DNA of 64,000 bases from an uncultured Eubacteriales bacterium. GTDB taxonomy: Bacteria; Bacillota; Clostridia; Oscillospirales; Oscillospiraceae. Positions 44,190 through 53,800 of the stretch are shown here, in pieces. The notes under the pieces were generated by a model. The model saw nothing but the letters and a program-made list of their open reading frames with translations, had not been told where the DNA came from and did not search any database. Positions within the stretch are counted from its first letter, which is position 1; every line of letters starts with the position of its first letter. The stretch covers positions 27,790 to 91,789 of the forward strand of contig ONPN01000014.1 of NCBI GenBank assembly GCA_900319695.1, given 5' to 3'. The position numbers were made by a program, and so were the translations under genes.

Positions 44190-45248
44190 TTATCGCAATA
44201 AAGACCGATAGCTTTTGTTCAGATACATGCTGAGATTGCTGCGAAAGACCACCTCACTGCCCACATAGAGCTTGTCCGGCTCCGGCTGGCGGCCCAGCAT
44301 GAGGTATTCCACCAGGTTTTTGACGCCGAGATAGCCCTGAGCATAGGGGTTTTTCTGGATGAGGTTATTGAACACGCCCTGCTTCAGGAAGGCGACGTTT
44401 TCTTTGGAAAGATCGCTGCCGACGCCGAAGACCACGTTCTGCTTTCCGGTCTCCATCAGCGCGCGCCCCAACAGGACGCTGCTCTGCGACAGGACGCTGC
44501 AGCAGGCCGCCACATCCGGCCGGGAGATCATGTGCAATATTTCCAGATAGCTTTCGTCCTTTTCGTCCCAGGTGTTGCAGCGGTAGATGTTGTTCGCGGC
44601 GCCGTTTTCCTGCATGTAATCCTCAAAGCCCTGCACGACCTTCGCGTGCGGCTCCCACTTGGGGTTTCCGGCGCAGAGCGCGATGCTTCCGTAGGGCGGG
44701 ATGCGGCTCAGCAAAAGCTCCGCCATGGTGCGGCCGATGATCTCATAGTCCGGCATGACACAATAGATGCGGTGACTGCCCGGCATATCGGCGCCAAGGA
44801 GCGAGACCGCGATGTCCCGCGCGTAAAACTCCTCCCAGTCGCGGGCGGAAAACAGCTCTGAATGGCCGGTGACGAGGATGCCCTCCAGCTTTTTCTCCTC
44901 AAGCGCCGCATAAACGCGCTTGTAGATCCGTGTTGGGTTTTCTCCGTCTCCGAAGGGCAGCTCTGTACACTCGACGTTCATGTTCGGCACACTGCCCAGA
45001 TAGTCGCGCACGCCCTTCCATACAGTGTCATAGTAGGAGGAGTTTGGCAGCAGGATGCCGATCTGCCGGGTCTTGCGCTTGAGGCTGGAGGCCATGGGGT
45101 TTGGCTGGTAGCCGAGCTCATCGGCAACGGACTGGATGCGCTTTCTTGTCTCCTCCCCTACCCCCTTCTTCCCGTTGAGGGCCTGGTGCACCGTGCTGAT
45201 GGAGACGCCGGCCTTGTCCGCCACATCGCGGATTGTGATTTTATTCAT
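44190..45248 (-). CDS. LacI-family transcriptional regulator
   Basis: 352 residues. Helix-turn-helix ITIRDVADKAGVSISTVHQALNG at the N-terminus, hinge helix NPMASSLKRK, then a periplasmic-binding-like sugar domain (IGILLPNSSYYDTVW onward). It is placed between the dehydratase and the SDR/uxaA genes and next to the operator CGAAACGTTTTT at 45265, so it most likely represses its own gene, the SDR-uxaA operon, the dehydratase and the TRAP operon until a sugar-acid inducer binds. The inducer is inferred, not seen. Confidence 0.93.
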   Translation of the reverse strand: MNKITIRDVADKAGVSISTVHQALNGKKGVGEETRKRIQSVADELGYQPNPMASSLKRKTRQIGILLPNSSYYDTVWKGVRDYLGSVPNMNVECTELPFGDGENPTRIYKRVYAALEEKKLEGILVTGHSELFSARDWEEFYARDIAVSLLGADMPGSHRIYCVMPDYEIIGRTMAELLLSRIPPYGSIALCAGNPKWEPHAKVVQGFEDYMQENGAANNIYRCNTWDEKDESYLEILHMISRPDVAACCSVLSQSSVLLGRALMETGKQNVVFGVGSDLSKENVAFLKQGVFNNLIQKNPYAQGYLGVKNLVEYLMLGRQPEPDKLYVGSEVVFRSNLSMYLNKSYRSLLR

Positions 45249-45264
45249 GGCTGTTCACGCTTTC

Positions 45265-45310
45265 CGAAACGTTTTTCTTTCATTTTATCATTACAGTTGC
45301 CTTTATTCAA
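45265..45310 (-). promoter_or_regulatory. Promoter of the LacI-family gene with operator
   Basis: Minus strand TTGAAT (45305-45310), 17 bp, TAAAAT (45282-45287), then the operator CGAAACGTTTTT (45265-45276) at the expected start site. The same 83-bp gap must also hold the plus-strand start signals of the SDR gene. Confidence 0.65.
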
Positions 45311-45331
45311 GGCAGAAAGGAAGAATTCATC

Positions 45332-46087
45332 ATGAGCTTTCCCACACTTGCAGGCAAGGCCGGCATCGTCACCGGCGGCAGCAGCGGCATCGGCTTTGCC
45401 GTGGCAAACGTTCTGGCGGAGGCAGGGGCCACCGTCTATGTCATCAGCCGCACCGGCGCGCCGAAGAAGGACGCGGGTGTGAGCGCCGAAGGCGTCGTCC
45501 ATCTCAAGGGCGACATTTCGGATAAAGAGGCCATGCAGCCCATCCTCGCCGAGATCGCGGCAAAGCACGATGGACACATCGACTTTCTCATCAACAACGC
45601 CGGCGTCAGCTTCAAGTGCCGGGCGGAGGATTTCCCCGAGGACCGCTTCGACGCCATCATGGCCACCAACGTCAAGTATGTTTTTCAGATGAGCGTGCTG
45701 TGCTATCCCTATCTGAAAAAGAGCCCCACCAAGGGCCGCATCATCAACATCACCAGCATGAGCGCCCATCTCGGCTTTTCCGAGGTGGTGCCCTACTGCA
45801 CCAGCAAGGGCGCGGTGCTCGCCATGACACGGGCGCTCGCGGTCGAATGGGCAAACGACAACCTCTGCGTCAACTCCATCGCGCCGGGCTGGTTCCGCAG
45901 CAAGATGACCGAGCAGGTGGTGGACGCGGCGCGCGAGCAGAAGATCCTTAACCGTATGCCTCTGCACGCCTACGGCGATACCCGCGATCTCGGCGCGATG
46001 GCGGCCTTCCTCTGCGGTGACGGCGCGACCTATATCACCGGTCAGGACTTCGCCGTCGACGGCGGCGCGCTTGCATTCGGGTATTGA
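45332..46087 (+). CDS. SDR oxidoreductase in the uronate locus
   Basis: 251-residue classical SDR. Cofactor loop TGGSSGIG, NNAGVSFKC, catalytic Ser in ITSMSAHLG, Tyr/Lys in YCTSKGAV, and ITGQDFAVDGGAL near the end. RBS AAAGGAAG about 10 bp upstream. It starts the plus-strand unit that continues with the split UxaA dehydratase, so it may make the aldonate that UxaA dehydrates (for example altronate or mannonate from a keto-uronate). Differs clearly from the SDR at 37980. Confidence 0.88.
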   Translation: MSFPTLAGKAGIVTGGSSGIGFAVANVLAEAGATVYVISRTGAPKKDAGVSAEGVVHLKGDISDKEAMQPILAEIAAKHDGHIDFLINNAGVSFKCRAEDFPEDRFDAIMATNVKYVFQMSVLCYPYLKKSPTKGRIINITSMSAHLGFSEVVPYCTSKGAVLAMTRALAVEWANDNLCVNSIAPGWFRSKMTEQVVDAAREQKILNRMPLHAYGDTRDLGAMAAFLCGDGATYITGQDFAVDGGALAFGY

Positions 46088-46226
46088 TTCGATTGAAAAC
46101 ACGGTTTTCAATCGAGTAACTCGCGCTTATCGCCCTCCGCTTCCGTGAGACGCTCCGGTTGGTCGGCGCGAGGGTTCGCTTTGCTCACCTATGGTGTTTT
46201 TGCCGAGGCAAAGCCCCGTCAAAAAC
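46086..46226 (-). repeat. Multi-hairpin repeat (element III), copy 2
   Basis: Reverse complement of the 39551-39690 element: CTCGCGCTTATCG, TTGGTCGGCGCGAGG, GGTGTTTTTGCCGAGGCAAA and GCCCCGTCAAAAA. Its terminal hairpin is CGATTGAAAAcacggTTTTCAATCG. It lies between the SDR and the first uxaA gene. Confidence 0.65.
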
Positions 46227-46260
46227 GGATTTGCATTTTAGGATAAATAAGGAGTAGTCC

Positions 46261-46596
46261 ATGACAAAAAAACAAACTGCCTTTGTCATTGAACGGGCTG
46301 ACACCGTCGCCACCGCGCTGGAGGCGCTTGAGCCCGGCGAGGTGCAGCTTCTGGGCGACAGCCCCGTCCCGTCCATCACCGCCGTGACGGAGGTTCCCAA
46401 GGGCCATAAGATTGCCCTGCGGGATATCCCGGCGGAGGAGAACATCATCAAGTACGCCATCCCCATCGGGCGGGCCACCGCCGATATCCCCGCTGGAAGC
46501 TGGGTGCATCTGCATGTGATGCGCAGCAATTACGACGAGAGAAGCAGCCATCTGGACGTCAGGACCGGAGCGCCGAAGGACACAAAATATGAATGA
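46261..46596 (+). CDS. UxaA-type dehydratase, SAF domain subunit
   Basis: 111 residues corresponding to the N-terminal SAF domain of altronate/galactarate dehydratase. The pattern GHKIALRDIPAEENIIKYA (19 residues) and PIGRATADIPAGSWVHLHVM is the family hallmark. In the split form it pairs with the larger catalytic subunit encoded directly downstream, with which it overlaps by 8 bp. Together they dehydrate an aldonate to 2-keto-3-deoxygluconate. Confidence 0.9.
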   Translation: MTKKQTAFVIERADTVATALEALEPGEVQLLGDSPVPSITAVTEVPKGHKIALRDIPAEENIIKYAIPIGRATADIPAGSWVHLHVMRSNYDERSSHLDVRTGAPKDTKYE

Positions 46597-47800
46597 CAAC
46601 ATGAATCGCACCTGGCTCGGTTATGCCAGGAAGAACGGGAAAAAGGGCATCCGCAACCGCCTCCTGGTGATCTACACCGTCAAATGCGCCGAGCATGTGG
46701 TGCGCCAGATCGTGGAGCGCAGCGGCAGTGATGACGTGGAGCTGGTGGGCTTTGACGGCTGCACCGACAACCAGTACGCCGTCAATCAGATCATCAGCCT
46801 CATCCGCCACCCCAATGTGGGCGCGGTGCTGGCGGTGGGCCTGGGCTGCGAGTACATGCAGCCGGAGTGGCTGGCAAAGATTGCAGCCGAAGAGGAAAAG
46901 CCTGCCGACTGGTTCTTTATCCAGAACGAGGGCGGTACTCAAAAGGCCATCGACCGGGGCCTCAAATGGATCGACCGGACGCTGGAAAAGCTGAAACACA
47001 CTCCGCGCATAGAGATGGGCTTTTCCGATCTCGTCATCGGGGCCGAGTGCGGCGGCAGCGACTACACCAGCGGGCTTGCGGGCAATGTAGTCGTGGGGCG
47101 CTTCTTTGACCGGCTCGTGGACGCTGGCGGCAGCGCCGTGTTTGAGGAAATCGTGGAAGCCATCGGGCTCGACTGGTTCCTCACCTCCCGTGCGGCAGAC
47201 GAAAAGGCGCGCGCGGAGCTCCAGCACACCTACGACAAGGCGCTGGATTACTGCAAGCATGCCCGGCAGTACTCCATCAGCCCCGGCAATTTTGCCGGCG
47301 GCCTGTCTACCATTGAGGAGAAAAGCATGGGCGCCGTGGTCAAGAGCGGCACGCGCCCCATTCAGGGCGTCATTAAGGTCTCCTGCCCGCCGCCCCATCC
47401 GGGTCTCTGGCTGCTCGACTCCACGCCCGACCCCTACTTTATGGACTTCGGCATCACCAACCCCAGCGACAACGAAGGGCTCATGGACCTGACCAGTATC
47501 GGCGCGCACATCGTCTTTCTGGTAACCGGACGCGGCAACGTCGTCGGCAATGCTGTCGCCCCCTGCATTAAGATCACCGGCAACGCCGATACATACGCCC
47601 GCATGATTGACGACATGGACTTCAACGCCGGCACCACCCTTGACGGCTCCATGAGTCTGGCCGAGAGTGCCGACGCCCTTGCCGCCATGGTCGCAGATGT
47701 GGCCTCCGGCACTCCCAGCAAGAGCGAGGCGCTGGGCCATAAGGAGTTTCATATACTCTACAAGTATCAGAGCAAAGAGGTTCTCCCCTGTGAATCCTGA
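46589..47800 (+). CDS. UxaA-type dehydratase, catalytic subunit
   Basis: 403 residues matching the C-terminal part of altronate/galactarate dehydratase. Conserved blocks: GYARKNGKKGIRNRLLVIYTV, ECGGSDYTSGLAGN with a candidate metal-ligand Cys, and FVLVTGRGN-like VFLVTGRGNVVGNAVAPCIKI. Fe/Mn-dependent lyase acting in the cytosol. Forms a unit with the SAF subunit, in the same operon as the SDR. No KDG kinase or KDPG aldolase follows, so the last steps of the pathway must be elsewhere or use the RraA-like protein. Confidence 0.9.
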   Translation: MNDNMNRTWLGYARKNGKKGIRNRLLVIYTVKCAEHVVRQIVERSGSDDVELVGFDGCTDNQYAVNQIISLIRHPNVGAVLAVGLGCEYMQPEWLAKIAAEEEKPADWFFIQNEGGTQKAIDRGLKWIDRTLEKLKHTPRIEMGFSDLVIGAECGGSDYTSGLAGNVVVGRFFDRLVDAGGSAVFEEIVEAIGLDWFLTSRAADEKARAELQHTYDKALDYCKHARQYSISPGNFAGGLSTIEEKSMGAVVKSGTRPIQGVIKVSCPPPHPGLWLLDSTPDPYFMDFGITNPSDNEGLMDLTSIGAHIVFLVTGRGNVVGNAVAPCIKITGNADTYARMIDDMDFNAGTTLDGSMSLAESADALAAMVADVASGTPSKSEALGHKEFHILYKYQSKEVLPCES

Positions 47801-47808
47801 GTTTTCTG

Positions 47809-47930
47809 ATACGATTGCCGCAGTTTCTGCGGTGTTTTCAGTGTGAAACGCTGAAAACACGTCTCATACAAGAATCTCTGCGCGCCTTATGGCGCTATGA
47901 AAACGAAAGGTTTTCATGCGGTTCCAGTAT
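47809..47930 (+). repeat. Element II, copy 2 left part
   Basis: Same order of parts as the copy at 61346 (GTGTTTTCAG/CTGAAAACAC hairpin, CACGTCTCATA, CGCGCCTTATGGCGCTAT, AAAACgaaaggTTTT, CCAGTAT end) but with different bases in the hairpin arms. It is separated from the right part by 130 bp that contains the hairpin AAGCGCCGTCCT/AGGACGGCGCTT (47958-48006). Confidence 0.5.
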
Positions 47931-48064
47931 GATACTTGCTCAACATATCGGCAAGCCAAGCGCCGTCCTTCTGTTCCGTGACAAACGGAGCAGTAGGACG
48001 GCGCTTCTCTATCATAGTTGGTCATCCAGCGGGGGGATACCTCTCGTATTTGAAATCTCTTTCA

Positions 48065-48275
48065 TACTGTTTTTCGTTAAGGCAACAACGCATAATTCGG
48101 CAAGAGCAGATCTTGAGAAAATTTGGGTTCTGATAAAGGCACTTTTTCGCAGATGTACTTTGTGTACCTCAAGAAAAAGTGACGAAATCAGGGCGCAAAT
48201 TTTCCAGGAGATGCCGCAGGCGGATTGTGCGGTGTTACCTTAAAACGGTTCGTTTTAACAAAAAGGTTTATGCGC
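48065..48275 (+). repeat. Element II end fragment, interrupted by a mobile repeat
   Basis: ATACTGTTTTTCGTTAA (48065-48080), then the 48077-48243 insert, then TTAAAACGGTTCGTTTTAAC. Without the insert this is identical to the end of element II copy 1. Confidence 0.6.
48077..48243 (+). mobile_element. Small mobile repeat (TTAA-type MITE), copy C, full length
   Basis: 167 bp including both TTAA. Imperfect terminal inverted repeats: left TTAAGGCAACAACGCATAAT, right (reverse complement) TTAAGGTAACACCGCACAAT. It sits inside an element II end whose uninterrupted form at 32150-32173 has a single TTAA at the same place, so TTAA is a target-site duplication. No coding capacity. Confidence 0.8.
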
Positions 48276-48293
48276 TTCCCGGGCAGGCAGCTT

Positions 48294-50315
48294 TCAAATT
48301 TCTGTAGGGAGCTCACCTGGATGCCACTGGTTCAGATGTTCCGAAGACGGCGGCAGGGGGAAAAACAGCGTCAGAATATTGCGGTCTTCCTTACGTTCAT
48401 AGCGCATGGAAGAGGCGCACCGGCGAATCAGATGCAGGCCCATGCCGCCGCCGTCCAGCCGTTCAAATTCCCTGTCTTCCAAAACGGCGGCAGTCTGGTC
48501 AAAGGGGACGCCGTTGTCGGAAAAGGCAACACGGAGTCGGTCGCCGTACGTTTTGCAGGAGTAGGCCAAAGTTGAGGCGCCGGAATATGATACGATATTC
48601 GCCAGCGCTTCATCACAGGCAAGCAGCGCCTGACGGGTCTCGTGGCTGTCCCCCACAGCGGCAAGGACGGCTCTCCTGACCGTGTCAAAGGCTGACAGCT
48701 CAACGGGCAGACTCCGCCATGTGCCCTCGCCCCCCCTGTATACCAGCGCCAGCACAGCCATATCGTCAAAGGCTTCGTTTCCGCCGCAGAAGTCGTCTAC
48801 CGCGCCGATTAAGCGGAGGACAGTCTCTTCCGCCGCGTTCTCCCCGGCGGAAAAAGCTCCGACCGCCTCCCGCAGTCTCTCTTCCCCGAAGAATTGCCGC
48901 TGGGGGCTCACGGCCTCGGTCACGCCGTCGGTGTAGAGCAGGATACCCTGACCCGGGGAAAGCGTATACGACGCATTTTTGAGCCCCGCATTCTCAAACA
49001 CACCGAGGGCGATCCCCGGCTCCGGGTTCAGAAAAGCGCATTTTTCCCGCAGCATCAGGGGCGGGTTGTGCCCGGCGTTGCAGTACAGCAGTTCTCCGGT
49101 CTTTGTATTCAGCACCGCGACAAAAGCCGTTGCGAACTGGTTCTCCGGATTCCGGGCGGCGATCTGGTCGTTGGTTCGGTTCAAGGTTTCCGCGGGGCTG
49201 AAGCCCGCCGTCAGTTTTTCCCGGATCACCGTTTTGACCATCGCCATGCTGATAGCGGCGCCGATTCCCTTTCCGGAAACGTCGCCCATGACGACGCAAA
49301 CCCTGCTGTCATCCAGCGAGAAGCAGTCATAAAAGTCTCCGCCCACCGTTTTTGCAGGCCGCGTTATGGCATTCACGCGCCAGCCGTCGCCGGAGCGCGT
49401 CGTCCTTTCCGGTACCAGAACACACTGAACCCGGCGTCCCAGCTCCAGTTGGGTATTGATTTCCGTCTCCTTCTGCGTCAGCTTTTCGATGCTGTTGACA
49501 TACGTGCTGATGTCGTCCGTCATTTTTTCAAAGGCTTCCGCGATCTCGCCGATTTCATCCCCTGATCGGAGCTTCAGCGGTTCCGGTTTTTTCCGGCTGT
49601 CAAGGGCAAACTGCCGCATCCCGTCAGACAGAATGCCGATGGGGCGGATAATCCGCCGCTGTACGAGGTACAGCAGGATCAGCAGCCCGACCAGAAGCGA
49701 CATTGAAAACGGAAGAATATCCCGCAGAAAATCCGTATGGATTTTGTTTTGAATCAGGCCAATATCACAGACCATGCTGATCAGGGCGATGGCGCTGCCG
49801 TTCAAATCGTTGACAGGGGAAACCCATATGATCTTGTCATCGGGGAGCTGATCGCCGGCCTCTATCTGCATTTCCCTGCTTCCGTTTATCAAGGCCTCTT
49901 CTCCCGGCAGAAGCTCTGTCGCCGGAATCGTCCGCAGGGCATACTCGCGCTGAAGCTCCTGGTTTTCCTCCAGAACAGGAGAAACGTAGAAATAATAATA
50001 GCGGGCGGGTACAGACGGATCGACGCGGTAGATCGACAGAGTGTCCAGCTTGTAGGTCTTGCACAGCCCACGCAGGGAATTGGCCGCGTCGTTGTAAGCC
50101 TTTGTCCCGACGGAACCGAGCACCTCGTCATTATTCCACTGATACACGAACAGGTTGGACGCAACATAGGCACAGGTTTCGGCCAGCTGCCCATAGTCCT
50201 CCATGATGTCATTGCTGTTTTCAAAATAGTTCGCCGCGGCAGACGCCGCCATGGACAGGATGAGAACGGCGGTGAAGCAAAGGATGATCCAGCGCCGGAT
50301 GGAATTCTTTTTCAT
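48294..50315 (-). CDS. Membrane PP2C (SpoIIE-type) phosphatase fused to an RsbW-like ATPase
   Basis: 673 residues from the ATG at 50315 (AAAGGAG upstream; earlier in-frame codons lack support). Order: TM helix (about 9-31), extracellular sensor (about 32-195), TM helix (about 198-222), HAMP, then a SpoIIE/RsbU-type PP2C domain with all metal Asp motifs (GGDFYDCF, GDVSGKGIGAA, YTDGVTEA, FDDMAVLAL), then a C-terminal GHKL ATPase (ACDEALANIVSYSG, FSDNGVPFD, GGGMGLHLI). It unites both opposing activities of a partner switch: phosphatase and serine kinase for a STAS protein. The STAS gene is directly upstream. No sigma factor gene is visible, so the output is unknown. Confidence 0.92.
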   Translation of the reverse strand: MKKNSIRRWIILCFTAVLILSMAASAAANYFENSNDIMEDYGQLAETCAYVASNLFVYQWNNDEVLGSVGTKAYNDAANSLRGLCKTYKLDTLSIYRVDPSVPARYYYFYVSPVLEENQELQREYALRTIPATELLPGEEALINGSREMQIEAGDQLPDDKIIWVSPVNDLNGSAIALISMVCDIGLIQNKIHTDFLRDILPFSMSLLVGLLILLYLVQRRIIRPIGILSDGMRQFALDSRKKPEPLKLRSGDEIGEIAEAFEKMTDDISTYVNSIEKLTQKETEINTQLELGRRVQCVLVPERTTRSGDGWRVNAITRPAKTVGGDFYDCFSLDDSRVCVVMGDVSGKGIGAAISMAMVKTVIREKLTAGFSPAETLNRTNDQIAARNPENQFATAFVAVLNTKTGELLYCNAGHNPPLMLREKCAFLNPEPGIALGVFENAGLKNASYTLSPGQGILLYTDGVTEAVSPQRQFFGEERLREAVGAFSAGENAAEETVLRLIGAVDDFCGGNEAFDDMAVLALVYRGGEGTWRSLPVELSAFDTVRRAVLAAVGDSHETRQALLACDEALANIVSYSGASTLAYSCKTYGDRLRVAFSDNGVPFDQTAAVLEDREFERLDGGGMGLHLIRRCASSMRYERKEDRNILTLFFPLPPSSEHLNQWHPGELPTEI

Positions 50316-50415
50316 GTCCGCTTTTCCACTCCTTTCGGAAACAGCCGTTCCGGGTCTGCGTCCGGCGCCGCCTGTGCGGTGTCGGTAATCCAAATCTACT
50401 GGAAAGCGTCCGGGC

Positions 50416-50709
50416 TCAGGACTCGATGGAGAGCTTTTTGTCCAGCCCGGTCATATGCAGGACCGACGCGACCTCTGTGGACAGATTTTTCAGTATGAGG
50501 GCCCCGTTCATCTCTTTATAAGCCGTAACGATCTGACGGATACCGGCGGAAGAGATGTATTCCAGTTTTTCCATGTCGAGCACCAGCTTTTCGACACCGT
50601 CATCCAGCCCGTTCAGGGCCTCCGCCAGAACAGGCGCGTTCTGGGTGTCCAGCCAGCCCTCCAGGTGAAGCACCGCCGTGCTGCCGTCCATTGTTTTTTC
50701 AACGGTCAT
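50416..50709 (-). CDS. STAS-domain anti-sigma factor antagonist-like protein
   Basis: 97-residue single STAS domain (SpoIIAA/RsbV type). The phosphorylatable Ser lies in LEYISSAGIRQIV, about residue 54, after the conserved LDMEKL strand. RBS AAGGAG precedes the start. It lies between the NRPS genes and the phosphatase/ATPase gene, 92 bp from the NRPS stop codon; that gap holds a TATAAT-like box without a clear -35. It is the obvious substrate of the neighbouring kinase/phosphatase protein. Confidence 0.92.
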   Translation of the reverse strand: MTVEKTMDGSTAVLHLEGWLDTQNAPVLAEALNGLDDGVEKLVLDMEKLEYISSAGIRQIVTAYKEMNGALILKNLSTEVASVLHMTGLDKKLSIES

Positions 50710-50801
50710 TTTAAAATACTCCTTTTCGGTAATTATAGTCGTAAGCGAAACGCCGCGCCGCTGCCCCTTTCGCCCGGCATACGCGCCCGAGAGGTAAGGC
50801 G

Positions 50802-53800
50802 TTAACGGGAGGAATTGACGATTTCCGGCACGATAATGTCCAGAGAAGGATCGTCCATCATCAGATCATGCTCATGCGGGGTATGGATGATCCGCAATTT
50901 GTCCCGGCAGCAGTAATGCTCAAAGTTACCCGCTTCAAACTCCATCATTTTTTCCCAGTATCGACGATTGTCGCCGGTGACGCCGGCCGGGATCGTGTCG
51001 GGCTTAAAATAGGTCACGCTGCCGTGGAACACCGACGGCCGGTGATTTTTCAGATCCTCAGCCACATGGGCGGCGTTCGTGACCATGGCCTCCAGCATGC
51101 CGCTGCGGCGCAGCTCGGCAAAGAGCGGGCTTGTCTCAAAATAGTTCCGGTTGGCCGAAGACAGCATGGCCTCTGACATTTTCCGCAGGCGCGCGCTGTC
51201 CAGGGCGTGGGAATCCAGCATGAACAGATGCCGCACTTCCTCCCCCGCCGCCTCCAGCTGACACGCCATCTCATGCGCCACGACGCCGCCGTAGCACCAG
51301 CCGCCCAGCAGATACGGTCCCTTGGGCTGCCGCTGTTTGAGAATACGGATATAGTTTGCCGCGATGTTTCGGATGCCGTAGACCGCCTCGTCGGGATGGT
51401 AGAGATTAAAGGGCTCAATCACCGAAAAGGACAGCGCGTCCCGGATGCGGTCTGCAAGGCGGTAATACGCCTCGCTGCCCGTGTTGCCGGTATGGACGAA
51501 GACGAGCTTCGGCCTGTCATTGTCCGAATAGACACAGATATCCGGCGGCATCCCCTCCCGAACCGGAAGGGTCTGCGCGGTGGGCGGTGCCGGACGTTCT
51601 TCTTCCGCCCCCAGGCTGAGAAGCGCGCGCCACTCCCGGATGGAAACATCATCGGGCCAGTGCTTCTCCAGCACACCCATCACCCGCGCAAGGCAGGCGC
51701 GCAGGCGCTGATCGTCCAGGGCAATGCTGTGGGCTGTCACGCAGAGGAAGTTTCTTTTATCCGTGCGAATGCCGAAAGCCCGGATCAGGCTTTCCCGCTG
51801 CAGATCGGCAGGCTCGTCGGAAATCTGGCTGCGCAGCCGGGCCATCTCGCCGCTTCCAAACTCGTCGGCCGAAAGCATCTCAAGCGGAATGCGGCGGTCC
51901 GTAATCACCTGCTGGACGACGGAGACATCGTGATAGACAACGGCCGCGCGCAGAACCTCATCCTCCTGCGCGGCGAAATCCAGCGCCTCGCGGAGCTGTT
52001 CCTCCGAAACCGGACTGTCCAGCTCCAGAAACCAGGTTTTCCGGAAATGGCTTCGATCCGGATGGAGAATCTGCATGAAAAGCATCTCGTCCTGCTCGGG
52101 AGAGAGGGGCAAGACCTTTTGGATGTGCTCACCCCGCGCGGCAAAATCCCTTCGTACCGCCGCGCGCTCTTCCGGTGTCCAGAGCTGTTCATACGAAACC
52201 TCGGCCGCTTCGGCGATTTTCCGAAGCACGTTCAGCTGAAGCACCTGGGCGCCGCTGACTTTGATGCCCTGTTCACGGAGCATCGCCGCGTACTTCATCG
52301 CGGTCAGCGAGGTTCCCCCGAGCTCGATGAAGCGGTCATCGGGGCCTATAAAGCCCGCCGGTTCGAGTACCTCCGCCGCTGTCATCACAATGCGGGAAAG
52401 CGCCTCGCTGTCCAGCACACCGCTGGTTTTATGGCGAAGCACCGGCTGCGGCAGTTCGGAGCGCATGATCTTTCCGTTTGCGTTTCGGGGCAGAGCGCTC
52501 ATGCGGACCCAGGTATCCGGAATCATGTATTCCGGCAGCCAGCGGGAAAGCTCCTCCGTCATCGGCCCCTTTTCCAGCTCCTTCTCCGCCTCATAATAAC
52601 AGCAGAGATGCTCCGCGCCGCACAGCGTTTTCACCGTGACAGCCGTCTGGCCCATGTCTTCCCGGCCGAGCTTTCTCGCCGCGCGCGCGACCTGCGTCTC
52701 GACCTCTCCGGTCTCGATGCGAAAGCCGCGGAGTTTGACCATATTGTCCGTCCGCCCCAGAAGCACCCAATCGCCCTCCGAGGTGCAGACAGCCCGGTCG
52801 CCGGTGCGGAACCAGCGCCTGCCGTCCTTGCTGATCCATTTTTCCCGGCTCAGCCCGGGCAGGCCGTAATACCGGCGCGCCATGAAGGGGCTGGAAATCA
52901 GAAGCTCCCCCGGCTCGCCGGGCGCGGGCGGATTTCCCGTCTCGTCTGTCAGCCGCACCTGCGTGTTCTTCCAATTTCGTCCGACCGAAATGACTTCCTC
53001 ATCGCCGAAGATTTTCTTTGACAGAACGCCGCTGAGCTCGGTGCTGCCGTAGCTGTTGATCAGGAAGCTGCCGGGGCAGAGCGGGCGGAAATTGCGCAGC
53101 TTTTCACCCGCCGCGAAGAGAAAACGACCGCGGATGTCGTAGTCCTCCGCCAGAATGGCGGCAAGCCCCGAGGGCAGGAAAATATGCGTGACGCGGTATT
53201 CCCGCAGAAACTGATCCAGCAGGGCGAGATCCCTGCGCGCCGCCTGCGGCGCGATGCAGACCGTACCGCCGTGCAGGAGCGGCCCCAGCAGGAACATCTG
53301 GGTTCCGACAAAGGAGAAGCTCGACATGGCGCCGGAGCGGGTGTCGGCGTTCATCGCCGCGTCCGGATGAACCTTGATCCAGTCGACAAGGTGAAGCAGC
53401 ATATTGTGGGTATGCAGCACGCCCTTGGGGTTGCCGGTGGTTCCGGAGGTGTAGAGCAGCATGGCCGGAGACGCAGGGGTAAGGCTTGGAGAGGTGGACG
53501 CGCCGGCGGCGGGCGATTCCTCATCCGCCCCGGTGTGCGCACCGCGGCAGACTTCATCCAGAAAAATGACTTTTTCAGCCGGAAAATCCGGCTTCTTTTT
53601 TTCCCAGAGTTCCCGCAGGGTCAGGATCGCTGCGGCTTCGGAATCACGCAGCATATACTGCAGGCGTTCCACGGGGTAGGCGTCGTCAAAGGGGACAAAG
53701 ACGCCGCCGGCGCGCAGCACGGAGACCGCCCCCAGCAGGATGTCCTTGGTATAGGGCACATAGACGGCCGCCCGATCGCCCGGTTTCAGCCCGCGCGCGG

